From contig CAJTSU010000078.1 in the NCBI GenBank assembly GCA_910579055.1, positions 1-16,032 of the forward strand: a stretch of DNA of 16,032 nt, in the 5' to 3' direction. Origin of the DNA: an uncultured Mailhella sp. (lineage in GTDB: Bacteria; Desulfobacterota; Desulfovibrionia; Desulfovibrionales; Desulfovibrionaceae). The translations under genes were made by a program, and so were the position numbers. Under the pieces are notes generated by a model. It was not told where the DNA came from. It searched no databases and worked only from the letters and a program-made list of their open reading frames with translations. Of the stretch, positions 1-6,267 are shown piece after piece. How positions within the stretch are numbered: position 1 is the stretch's first letter; each line of letters starts with the position of its first letter.

Positions 1-26
1 TAATGCGGCATGGAGGGGGGCGAGGA

Positions 27-190
27 GCGGAAGAAAGGGTTCGCGGAGCGGAGCCGAGTGAAGCGCAGCCGCACGAAGGCGCAAGCGAGCTAGCCGTGGA
101 TACATGCTGCCTTTCGCCCGTGTGGAACACGTGCTGTCTTTGCGGCAACGCATGTTGCCGCCCATGCTGGAGTAAAACAGCACGGCACGC
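27..190 (+). repeat. Intergenic mosaic repeat, copy 1 (longest)
   Basis: This copy fills most of the gene-free first 299 bases. It begins with a purine-rich block (GCGGAAGAAAGGGTTCGCGG), then GGCGCAAGCGAGC, then GCCGTGGATACATG. An extra block follows, containing the small dyad CGTGT-GGA-ACACG (119-131). The core hairpin GCGGCAAC-GCAT-GTTGCCGC occupies 142-161. The same blocks recur at 2411-2534 in the same orientation and partly at 3517-3576. The extra GTGTGGAACAC block also recurs, inverted, at 15895-15955. No open frame here resembles a protein. It is probably a REP/MITE-like dispersed element, and its function is unknown. Confidence 0.8.
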
Positions 191-299
191 ATAGTGTTAT
201 CAGCATGGTTCTATAATAGCCAAAAGGATTTATCGGTTTCGCCGTCTTGTTAAGAACTCTTGCCTCTAAAGAGGTTTCAACCCCATAAAGGAATTTTTG

Positions 300-2351
300 A
301 TGAAACACCCAAAGCTGTTCTCCCCCATTACTATTACGCCGCAATGCATATTGAGGAACCGTATCGTCAAGACAGGGCAATCCACCTGGCTGTGGAATGA
401 AGACGGCAGTGCCGACGGCAGCAGGGGCGTTGATCTGTATGAAAACATTGCCAAAGGAGGCGCGGCCGCGGTCATTGTGGGCGGTTGCGCCATTGAAGAC
501 ACGCCCGGCATCTATCTCGGGCTTTATGACGACAGATTCATTCCCGGCCTTCAGGAACTGACCGGGCGTGTTCAGGCGCACGGATGCAAGATTTTTGCGC
601 AGTTCCATCACTCCGGCCCTGCCGCCTGGCCTCGCCTCGGCCAGTTGCCCATATCGTCTTCCTCGCTTGACGTGAACGAAATTCCCATGCCCCCGCCCAA
701 CGGAAACCCCTGCCGCGGCCTCAGCATCAGCGAGATTCACGAAATGCGGGAGCGAATTGTCGAGTCCATCGTCCGCGCGGACAAGGGCGGCTTCGACGGC
801 ATGGAGGTTCATGCGGCGCACGGCTACTTTCTCAACAGCTTTGTCAGCCGCGTGTGGAACCGCAGGGATGACGAATACGGCTGCCAGAATGTGGAAAACC
901 GTACTCGCATCGTCAGAGAAATCCTGCAGGAAGCCCGCAAGCGCTGCCGTCCCGATTTTGTTCTCGGCATCCGCATGAACGGCCGTGAATACGGAGCCAA
1001 AAAAGGCATTACCCTCGAAGAAGCCCTGGAAAATGCTCAGGCATTTGAGGCCGCCGGGGCACAGTTCCTCAACGTGGCCGGGTACGGTTACGGTACCATG
1101 CCTTTTCGCTATTGCCCCGACTATTTCCCCTACCCCGAGCCGGAAGACTTCATGGAACCTTACATGGATATCTACCGTCACAAGGGGCTTTGGACCGATT
1201 CCGCCGGCTATGTCAAAAAGGTGGTTCATGTGCCGGTTATTACCGCCGGGCGCATGAATGAGGATCTTGCCGAGCGCGTCCTGAATGAGGGCGACGCCGA
1301 CATCATCGGGCTGGGCCGTACCCTCTGGGCCGATCCAGAATTTCCCAACAAGGTTCGCGACGAGCGCTTTGAGGATATCGTGCGCTGTACCCGCTGCGCC
1401 AGTTGCGAAGACCCGGTTACCCAGCCTCGTATCTGCCGCGTGAACCCTTCGCTGGGCAGGGACAGGGAACTGGACATGAGCCCCGCAATCCGGAAGAAAA
1501 AAGTCATGGTCATCGGCGGCGGCCCTGCGGGCATGGAAGCGGCTCGCGTGGCCGCGCTGCGCGGGCACGACGTAACCCTGTATGAAAAGGAAGCCCAGCT
1601 TGGCGGACGTATCCGGCTGGCTTCCATGATAAAGGGCTGCGATGTGGAAAATGTTCTGCCTGTTTATGAGTATCTGACCACGCAACTGGGCAAATTGCCG
1701 GTGAAACTCCGCCTCGGCGTCACGGTCACAGCGGAGACTGTGCGAAAGGAACAGCCCGACGCCGTTGTCATCGCCACCAGCAGCCCTTATGCGGTACCCG
1801 ATATCCCGGGCATCCACAGCTCCCGCGTATTTACCATCAAGGGGCTTGCCGGGCAGGTGAAATTGCCCATGCGCCTGTTCGGCCCCCGGCTCCTGGAAAA
1901 ACTGACGCATGTCTTTCTGCCCGTCGGCAAGCGGGTAGTCGTGCTGGGTGGCCAGATCGAAGGCGTGCAGGGGGCGGTGTTTCTGAAAAAGCGCGGCCGC
2001 GAGGTGACCATCATTGAGGAAAGCGCCTCCATCGGCGGCGGTATTCCTGAAAGATTCCTTCAGCGCATCGGGCCGTGGTTCAGGAAAAAAGGAGTGGAAG
2101 TGCTCACGGAAAGCAGAGCCGAAGCCATTACCGACGATGGGGTGAAAGTTCGTTTGAAAGACGGCACGCAGAAGTTTGTCCCCTGCGACAGCGTCATGGT
2201 GCTCATGCCTCAGGTTCCGGATACTGCCCTGACCGAGAGCCTGCAAGGCATTGTTGCGGAAGTCCATGTCATTGGCTCCAGCCTTGGGGCGGAAAACGGC
2301 CTTCTCAAGCATGCGCTGCTTGATGGCCGTCGTGTCGGTTGCCGTTTATAA
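300..2351 (+). CDS. Old-yellow-enzyme / 2,4-dienoyl-CoA (enoate) reductase-like FAD and Fe-S oxidoreductase
   Basis: A 683-residue flavoenzyme with the FadH/BaiCD/BaiH architecture. Residues 1 to about 350 form an FMN-binding TIM barrel with the family motif HAAHGY (H171, H174, Y176) followed by NRRDDEYG and ENRTR. A cysteine cluster (C363, C366, C369, C379) should hold a 4Fe-4S centre. An FAD-binding GxGxxG lies in VIGGGPAG (404-411), and a second nucleotide fold, VVVLGGQIEG, lies at 546-555. The family passes electrons from NAD(P)H through FAD, Fe-S and FMN to an activated C=C bond in the cytoplasm. The substrate cannot be told from sequence; unsaturated acyl-CoA, bile-acid or other enoate compounds are all possible. 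The start is the ATG preceded by AAAGGA (287-292, 7-nt gap) rather than the TTG one codon upstream. The gene stands alone between two direct repeat copies. The cysteine spacing (CxxCxxC-x9-C) is tighter than the CxxCxxxC-x11 I recall for FadH. Confidence 0.9.
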   Translation: MKHPKLFSPITITPQCILRNRIVKTGQSTWLWNEDGSADGSRGVDLYENIAKGGAAAVIVGGCAIEDTPGIYLGLYDDRFIPGLQELTGRVQAHGCKIFAQFHHSGPAAWPRLGQLPISSSSLDVNEIPMPPPNGNPCRGLSISEIHEMRERIVESIVRADKGGFDGMEVHAAHGYFLNSFVSRVWNRRDDEYGCQNVENRTRIVREILQEARKRCRPDFVLGIRMNGREYGAKKGITLEEALENAQAFEAAGAQFLNVAGYGYGTMPFRYCPDYFPYPEPEDFMEPYMDIYRHKGLWTDSAGYVKKVVHVPVITAGRMNEDLAERVLNEGDADIIGLGRTLWADPEFPNKVRDERFEDIVRCTRCASCEDPVTQPRICRVNPSLGRDRELDMSPAIRKKKVMVIGGGPAGMEAARVAALRGHDVTLYEKEAQLGGRIRLASMIKGCDVENVLPVYEYLTTQLGKLPVKLRLGVTVTAETVRKEQPDAVVIATSSPYAVPDIPGIHSSRVFTIKGLAGQVKLPMRLFGPRLLEKLTHVFLPVGKRVVVLGGQIEGVQGAVFLKKRGREVTIIEESASIGGGIPERFLQRIGPWFRKKGVEVLTESRAEAITDDGVKVRLKDGTQKFVPCDSVMVLMPQVPDTALTESLQGIVAEVHVIGSSLGAENGLLKHALLDGRRVGCRL

Positions 2352-2410
2352 CCTTGAGGCTTGCTATAGCCGTGGTGTTAAAAATAAGCTTCGAGCGTCA
2401 TCAGGAGGTC

Positions 2411-2534
2411 GCGGAAGAGAGGGTTCGCGGAGCCGAGTGAAGCTGCGCTTCACTCGGCGCAAGCGAGCCGGCCGTGGATACATGGCTTTGCGGCAACGGA
2501 TGTTGCCGCCCGTGCCGTGATAAAAATACACGCC
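2411..2534 (+). repeat. Intergenic mosaic repeat, copy 2
   Basis: In the gap between the flavoenzyme gene and tatA (2352-2642) this copy is colinear with copy 1. It has GCGGAAGAGAGGGTTCGCGG, then GGCGCAAGCGAGC, GCCGTGGATACATG and the core hairpin GCGGCAAC-GGAT-GTTGCCGC at 2490-2509, with a similar TAAAA...CACG tail. It lacks the roughly 30-nt GTGTGGAACAC block of copy 1. Instead it carries its own perfect 12-bp stem, GCCGAGTGAAGC / GCTTCACTCGGC (2432-2443 and 2447-2458). No protein-coding signal is visible in the gap. Confidence 0.8.
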
Positions 2535-2586
2535 TCGCGCAACGCCTTTAACAGTATTCTGCAACAGAGCGTACGACGGTCTTCGC

Positions 2587-2616
2587 TTGACCGGAGGGCG
2601 GCAAGGCCCGTATAGT
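2587..2616 (+). promoter_or_regulatory. Probable sigma70 promoter for tatA
   Basis: TTGACC (2587-2592) and TATAGT (2611-2616) are separated by 18 nt, just 27 nt ahead of the tatA start. The match to the sigma70 consensus is good, and no gene covers it. Transcription would skip repeat copy 2, giving tatA its own start. Confidence 0.55.
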
Positions 2617-2642
2617 AGCGGGACATTTTTTGGAGGTGTGCC

Positions 2643-2840
2643 ATGTTTGGAATAGGCATGCAGGAACTTTTGATTATTCTGGTGTTGGTACTGGTCATTT
2701 TCGGCGCAAAGCGCCTGCCCGAGATCGGGGGTGGCCTGGGCCGGGCCATTCGTAATTTTCGGCAGGCCTCTTCTGAGCCGGATGAAATTGATGTCACGCC
2801 CAAGAGCGGGAAGCCGAGCGACGAAAACAAAGACGCCTGA
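2643..2840 (+). CDS. tatA: Twin-arginine translocase subunit TatA/TatE
   Basis: A 65-residue TatA-family protein that forms the protein-conducting part of the Tat system, which moves folded proteins across the inner membrane. It shows the usual layout: a short periplasmic N-terminus, one hydrophobic helix (about residues 7-20, [12 protein letters not shown]), the FG hinge ([14 protein letters not shown]), an amphipathic helix, and an acidic, polar tail (about 45-65). GGAGG at 2632-2636 with a 6-nt gap sets the start. The short length and the absence of the long TatB tail favour TatA over TatB. No tatB or tatC is present in the window, so the rest of the translocase must be encoded elsewhere. 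The next gene starts about 150 nt downstream and may be co-transcribed. Confidence 0.93.
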   Translation: MFGIGMQELLIILVLVLVIFGAKRLPEIGGGLGRAIRNFRQASSEPDEIDVTPKSGKPSDENKDA

Positions 2841-2992
2841 TTCGTCCGCTTCAGCAAAAATTCCTTTATGGCTTGAAAGCTCCCTTTCCAGCTCTTGCGA
2901 AAGGACGCGTTCAGCCCGTCCCGCTCTTTGCCCCGTTCTGTTCTTTGCATAGGGGGGCGCTATCATGCCGATGACCGCCATGGAGGTATTTC

Positions 2993-3421
2993 ATGATTGT
3001 CGAACAGATTTCCATTTTTCTTGAAAATAAGACCGGCCGCCTGGTGGAAGTGACGAAAGCGCTTGCCGATGCCAAAGTCAATATCCGCGCTCTTTCCCTG
3101 GCTGATACCTCGGACTTCGGTATCCTCCGTCTTATCGTGGACAACACCGAAAAGGCCAGACTGGTGCTCAAGGAGCACGGTCTGACCGTGGGCAGTACCA
3201 GCGTGGTCGCCGTTGAAGTGGACGATACGCCGGGCGGACTGGATCACATTCTGCGCGTGCTTTCCGGTGCGGGAATCAATGTCGAATACATGTATGCCTT
3301 TGTGCAGCGTTCCAGCGAAAACGCCACGCTCATTTTCCGCTTTGATCGCACGGAGCAGGCTCTGGACGTGCTCAAGCAGCATGGCATTCCGGTACTGTCT
3401 TCGGAAATGATTTGCCGCTGA
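2993..3421 (+). CDS. Tandem ACT-domain protein (putative amino-acid-binding regulator)
   Basis: A 142-residue protein made of two ACT folds (about 1-67 and 69-140) and nothing else. The first begins [22 protein letters not shown], interrupted here only by description; its key features are the FxENKxGRL loop and an [10 protein letters not shown] strand-turn. The second repeats the pattern with [22 protein letters not shown] domains bind small ligands, usually amino acids, at dimer interfaces. In sulfate reducers and other anaerobes such stand-alone pairs often sit beside phenylacetate-CoA ligase genes, but none is visible here. The start is supported by GGAGG at 2982-2986, 6 nt upstream. A strong intrinsic terminator follows 17 nt after the stop. 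The ligand is unknown. Confidence 0.85.
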   Translation: MIVEQISIFLENKTGRLVEVTKALADAKVNIRALSLADTSDFGILRLIVDNTEKARLVLKEHGLTVGSTSVVAVEVDDTPGGLDHILRVLSGAGINVEYMYAFVQRSSENATLIFRFDRTEQALDVLKQHGIPVLSSEMICR

Positions 3422-3438
3422 ACACAGCCACAAGCATT

Positions 3439-3472
3439 GCCCCCCGCAAGCATTGCTTCCGGGGGGCTTTTT
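3439..3472 (+). terminator. Rho-independent terminator after the ACT-domain gene
   Basis: GCCCCCCG (3439-3446) pairs with CGGGGGGC (3460-3467), and an inner AAGC/GCTT pair can form in the loop. A run of five T follows (3468-3472). It sits just past the ACT-gene stop and separates this unit from the convergent kpsF operon. Confidence 0.88.
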
Positions 3473-3516
3473 GCAGGCCCTGTTCCAGAACAGTGTTGAA
3501 GCTATCCTTGACCGCC

Positions 3517-3576
3517 GAAGGCGCGAACGATCCGGCCGTGGATACATGTCTTTGCGGCAACGAATGTTGCCGCATT
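3517..3576 (+). repeat. Intergenic mosaic repeat, copy 3 (short)
   Basis: GAAGGCGCGAACGAT followed by CCGGCCGTGGATACATG leads into the core hairpin GCGGCAAC-GAAT-GTTGCCGC (3554-3573). It is colinear with copies 1 and 2 but lacks their purine-rich left end and diverges just right of the hairpin. It lies in the convergent gap between the ACT gene and kpsF. Confidence 0.75.
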
Positions 3577-3584
3577 CCTGTGCG

Positions 3585-4613
3585 CTATTCAATGCCCGCG
3601 CGCAGGCAGTCGTGCATGTGCAGTATTCCGACAACATTTCTGGAGCTGTCCACCACCAGCAGACAGGTGATGCGTCTTCCGTTCATCAGGGCCAGCGCCT
3701 TGGAAGCCGGGGCTTCGGGCGTAATGGTGATCGGATCGGGAGTCATGATTTCGCCCGCGCTGCGCCGCAGGAGGCTGTCGCTCATGTGACGGCGCAGGTC
3801 GCCGTCGCTGATCATGCCTGTCAGGCGGCCTTCACGGGTGATGGCCAGGCAGCCGAAGCCCTTGGCGCTCATGACCACCAGCGCCTCGCTCATGGGGGTG
3901 GCCGCGTCCGCCAGGGGGATCTCGTCTCCGCAGTGCATGATGTCGCGCACCAGGCGCAGGCGGCGGCCAAGGTGCCCGCCGGGGTGGAACCGGGAGAAGT
4001 CTGCCGCCGTGAAACCATGCAGCTTGAGCAGGGCCATGGCCAGAGCATCTCCCATGGCCATCATCATGGTGGTGGAACTGGTGGGAGCGCAGCCCAGCGG
4101 ACAAGCTTCTCCCACATCGGGCAGGAGCAGCAGAAGATCCGCCTGCCTGCCCAGAAAGCTGTCCGGATTGCGGGTCATGGCGATGATCGGAATGCCTCGT
4201 CTGGCCGTGTATTCAAGGATATCGGTAAGCTCCGGGGATTCGCCGGAGTTGGACAGAGCCAGCAGTGCGTCGTTTGCCAGAACAGTGCCGAGATCGCCGT
4301 GGCTGGCCTCGCCGGGGTGGATAAAGTAGGCCGGAGTGCCGGTAGAACTGAGCGTGGCCGCAATTTTGCGGGCCACATGGCCGCTTTTGCCCATACCGGT
4401 GACGGCGACTCTGCCCGTACAGTGGAAAATGGCGTCCACACAGCGGGAGAAACCGGCATCCAGTCCTTCAGCCAGGCGTTGCAGAGCGGAGGATTCCTGA
4501 AGCAGAACCCGCCGGCCGAGTTCCAGAACAGCGTCATCACGGCTGTTGAGGCCGCTGACGGGAGTATGGACGGAAATGGAGGGTGCGCCGTGCGCGGAGG
4601 AGCTTTCTGACAT
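3585..4613 (-). CDS. kpsF: KpsF/GutQ-family D-arabinose-5-phosphate isomerase
   Basis: A 342-residue sugar isomerase that converts ribulose-5-phosphate to arabinose-5-phosphate, the first step towards Kdo for LPS or capsule. A SIS domain (about 40-190) carries [18 protein letters not shown] and SNSGES; two CBS domains follow (about 220-342). The residues known as catalytic in E. coli KdsD (K59, E111, E152, H193) line up at matching spacing with K76, E128, E169 and H210 here, so the enzyme should be active. I start at the ATG at 4613, which has a weak GGGA upstream; a TTG at 4649 would add 12 residues but has no ribosome site. It is the last gene of a leftward run after the EamA transporter and cinA, 39 nt beyond the cinA stop. 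Confidence 0.93.
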   Translation of the reverse strand: MSESSSAHGAPSISVHTPVSGLNSRDDAVLELGRRVLLQESSALQRLAEGLDAGFSRCVDAIFHCTGRVAVTGMGKSGHVARKIAATLSSTGTPAYFIHPGEASHGDLGTVLANDALLALSNSGESPELTDILEYTARRGIPIIAMTRNPDSFLGRQADLLLLLPDVGEACPLGCAPTSSTTMMMAMGDALAMALLKLHGFTAADFSRFHPGGHLGRRLRLVRDIMHCGDEIPLADAATPMSEALVVMSAKGFGCLAITREGRLTGMISDGDLRRHMSDSLLRRSAGEIMTPDPITITPEAPASKALALMNGRRITCLLVVDSSRNVVGILHMHDCLRAGIE

Positions 4614-4652
4614 GATAATCCCGGTGAAAAGGCGTTTTCGGATGAGCAAGAT

Positions 4653-5139
4653 TTAGCTTTCGTTCGTGAGCAAGGCAAGCAGCTCGGAAAGGGCCGCTTC
4701 CACGGCTTGTGCCCGAATGGCGGCACGATCGCCGCAGAAATGGAAAACTTTGGCCTGAACGCCGCCGGGCCCAGCCCAGCCACACCGTGCCCACGGGCTT
4801 GGCGGGACTGCCGCCGTCCGGCCCGGCTATGCCCGTGCTGGCCAGCGCGACATCCGCGCCCAGGGTTCCGCGCGCTCCCCGCGCCATAGCCAGCGCCACG
4901 TCCTCACTCACCGCCCCACGGCTGGCGAGTATGGCGCCGGATACGCCGAGCAGGCGGATTTTGGCTTCATTGGCATAGGAAATCACGCCGCCCCGATACC
5001 ACGCCGAGGAACCGGGGATGTCGGTCAGGGCTGCGCCGATCAGACCGCCGGTACATGATTCCGCTGTGGCGCAGTGTAGTTTTTTTTCTTGCAGCAGCAG
5101 GCCCAGACGGGCCGCTGTGGATTCTTGCCAATCAGGCAT
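4653..5139 (-). pseudogene. cinA: CinA C-terminal-domain protein (nicotinamide-nucleotide amidase, PncC-like), frameshifted
   Basis: The first part, from the ATG at 5139, reads as a stand-alone CinA C-terminal domain. It has [10 protein letters not shown] with the nucleophilic Ser motif, then [27 protein letters not shown] and [10 protein letters not shown] up to GTVWLGWA. From there the frame turns to a basic, unrelated sequence. Shifting by one base at 4770-4781 restores a normal tail ([18 protein letters not shown], then [14 protein letters not shown]) ending in TAA at 4653. The break falls on a tandem CTGGG CTGGG. The family deamidates NMN to NaMN in pyridine-nucleotide salvage. GGAGG lies 9 nt before the chosen ATG, which overlaps the transporter stop. 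The break could be a real decay, a slippage event or a sequencing error; if unrepaired, the read-through product would be about 230 aa and run into kpsF. Confidence 0.8.
4770..4779 (-). repeat. Tandem CTGGG pentanucleotide at the cinA frame break
   Basis: On the coding strand the sequence reads CTGGGCTGGG directly followed by CCC. Adding one further CTGGG would restore the frame and give [10 protein letters not shown]. This makes strand slippage a simple explanation for the break. Confidence 0.6.
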
Positions 5140-6058
5140 GGGCATGCTCCTCCCGCATGGCGCGCTCGCTCTGGCTGAGCAGAACTCCGGCCACAACCAG
5201 CGCCGCGGCGAGGTATTGGACCGGGGTAATATGCTCACTGAGGCAAAGTACGCCCATGAACAGGGTGATGACCGGGATCAGATTGGTGTAGGCGGCCGCG
5301 CGGGCGGCGGAAAGCCTGGCGATCCCGTAGTTGTAAAGTCCGTAGCCGCCAAAGGTGGCGACAATACCGAGATAAAGAACGGCCGCAAGCGGCATCCAGT
5401 CGGGGACGTTCACGGCGAGGCGCACCGGTTCCACGGAAAAAGGCAGGAGCGAAAGCGCCGAGAAGAACAGTGCGCCCGCAAAGCTCATGCCCGCGGTCAG
5501 CAAGAGCGGCGGGATGGTTGCGGAAAGCTTGCGCATGCACAGGGTATATCCCGTGGCGCACAGCACGGCCAGTGCTTCCAGCGCGTTGCCGAGCAGCGGG
5601 GCCGGTGAACTTTCAGAAACTTCGCCGCCGAAGGAAATCCAGATTACGCCGCTTACAGCCAGAGCAAAACCCAGCCAGGCCCTGCTTCCCATCCGTTCGC
5701 CGAGGAAAACGCGCGCTCCCGCCGCCACGCTCAACGGCAGCAGGGCCAGCACCATGCCCGCCTGGGCGGAGGAGGTATAGCGCAGGGCCGATGTCTCGCT
5801 GAGGAAATACAGACAGGGTTCGCACAGCACGCCAAGCAGTAGCACGCCGCGCACGGCGGGATCTTTTAACGTGCGGACAAGGCGCGGCAGAAAGGGCAGG
5901 CAGAACAGGGCGGCGGCCCCCATGCGCAAGGCCATGGCGACCGCGGGCGAATAGACGGAAAGAGCAATTTTGAGGCCAATGAAGGTGCTGCTCCATATCA
6001 GCATGGAAAGCAGCAGGGCGAAATGGGGGAGAACAGGGGAGCGGGGGGAAAGGGGCAT
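5132..6058 (-). CDS. EamA/DMT-superfamily transporter
   Basis: A 308-residue inner-membrane protein of the drug/metabolite transporter type (RhaT/YdcZ/EamA). It has about ten hydrophobic helices in two repeated halves of five. The first half starts at [19 protein letters not shown] and the second near [18 protein letters not shown]. The small loop sequences between helices and the absence of other domains fit an exporter of amino acids or small metabolites, but the substrate is not evident. I start at the ATG at 6058, where the first helix begins about ten residues in; the longer open frame upstream has a basic, non-membrane extension and overlaps the likely promoter. The end overlaps the start of cinA by 8 nt, so the two are probably co-translated. 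Confidence 0.88.
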   Translation of the reverse strand: MPLSPRSPVLPHFALLLSMLIWSSTFIGLKIALSVYSPAVAMALRMGAAALFCLPFLPRLVRTLKDPAVRGVLLLGVLCEPCLYFLSETSALRYTSSAQAGMVLALLPLSVAAGARVFLGERMGSRAWLGFALAVSGVIWISFGGEVSESSPAPLLGNALEALAVLCATGYTLCMRKLSATIPPLLLTAGMSFAGALFFSALSLLPFSVEPVRLAVNVPDWMPLAAVLYLGIVATFGGYGLYNYGIARLSAARAAAYTNLIPVITLFMGVLCLSEHITPVQYLAAALVVAGVLLSQSERAMREEHAHA

Positions 6059-6095
6059 GATGAATCCGGCGGGCTTGTTGATTGGCTGGATGCTT

Positions 6096-6124
6096 ATTCT
6101 AGTCTTACGCCCCATGGCCCGCAA
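6096..6124 (-). promoter_or_regulatory. Probable sigma70 promoter for the EamA-cinA-kpsF operon
   Basis: On the minus strand TTGCGG (6124-6119) and TAGAAT (6101-6096) are separated by 17 nt, about 38 nt upstream of the transporter start. Its position inside the longer alternative frame supports the shorter start chosen for the transporter. Confidence 0.55.
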
Positions 6125-6175
6125 GGGGTATCCGTGCCGGAGCGGAGCCCGGCTGGTTCCAGCAGCAGCGCGGGC

Positions 6176-6204
6176 TTGCTTCCGGCGGCGCGTCGGGCCA
6201 TACT
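6176..6204 (+). promoter_or_regulatory. Possible sigma70 promoter for the potassium-channel gene
   Basis: TTGCTT (6176-6181) and CATACT (6199-6204) are spaced by 17 nt, about 64 nt before the chosen ATG. The fit is moderate. The gap between the divergent genes (6059-6267) is otherwise GC-rich with no other feature I can support. Confidence 0.35.
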
Positions 6205-6267
6205 GCGCCCTGTCAGAAGGAGTGTTTTTCACGTCTTTCCGCCCTATTGTCTGTAACCCGACACGCC

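Noticed and set aside
212..217. TATAAT ahead of the flavoenzyme gene as a promoter -10
   Set aside because: A perfect hexamer, but I find no acceptable -35 at 16-18 nt, so I do not list it as a promoter.
90..2312. A 740-codon open frame on the minus strand opposite the flavoenzyme
   Set aside because: It is a GC-bias shadow: no recognisable domain, and the plus frame has clear FMN, Fe-S and FAD motifs and a ribosome site.
3554..3573. Repeat hairpin as a terminator for kpsF
   Set aside because: Read on the minus strand the stem is followed by AAAGACATG, not by T residues.
3453..4610. A 385-codon plus-strand frame across repeat copy 3 and kpsF
   Set aside because: It starts inside the intergenic repeat and runs antisense to kpsF, whose catalytic residues are all intact.
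6146..6176. AGCCCG / CGGGCT pairing in the gap between the divergent genes
   Set aside because: Short stem with a long loop in very GC-rich DNA; expected by chance.
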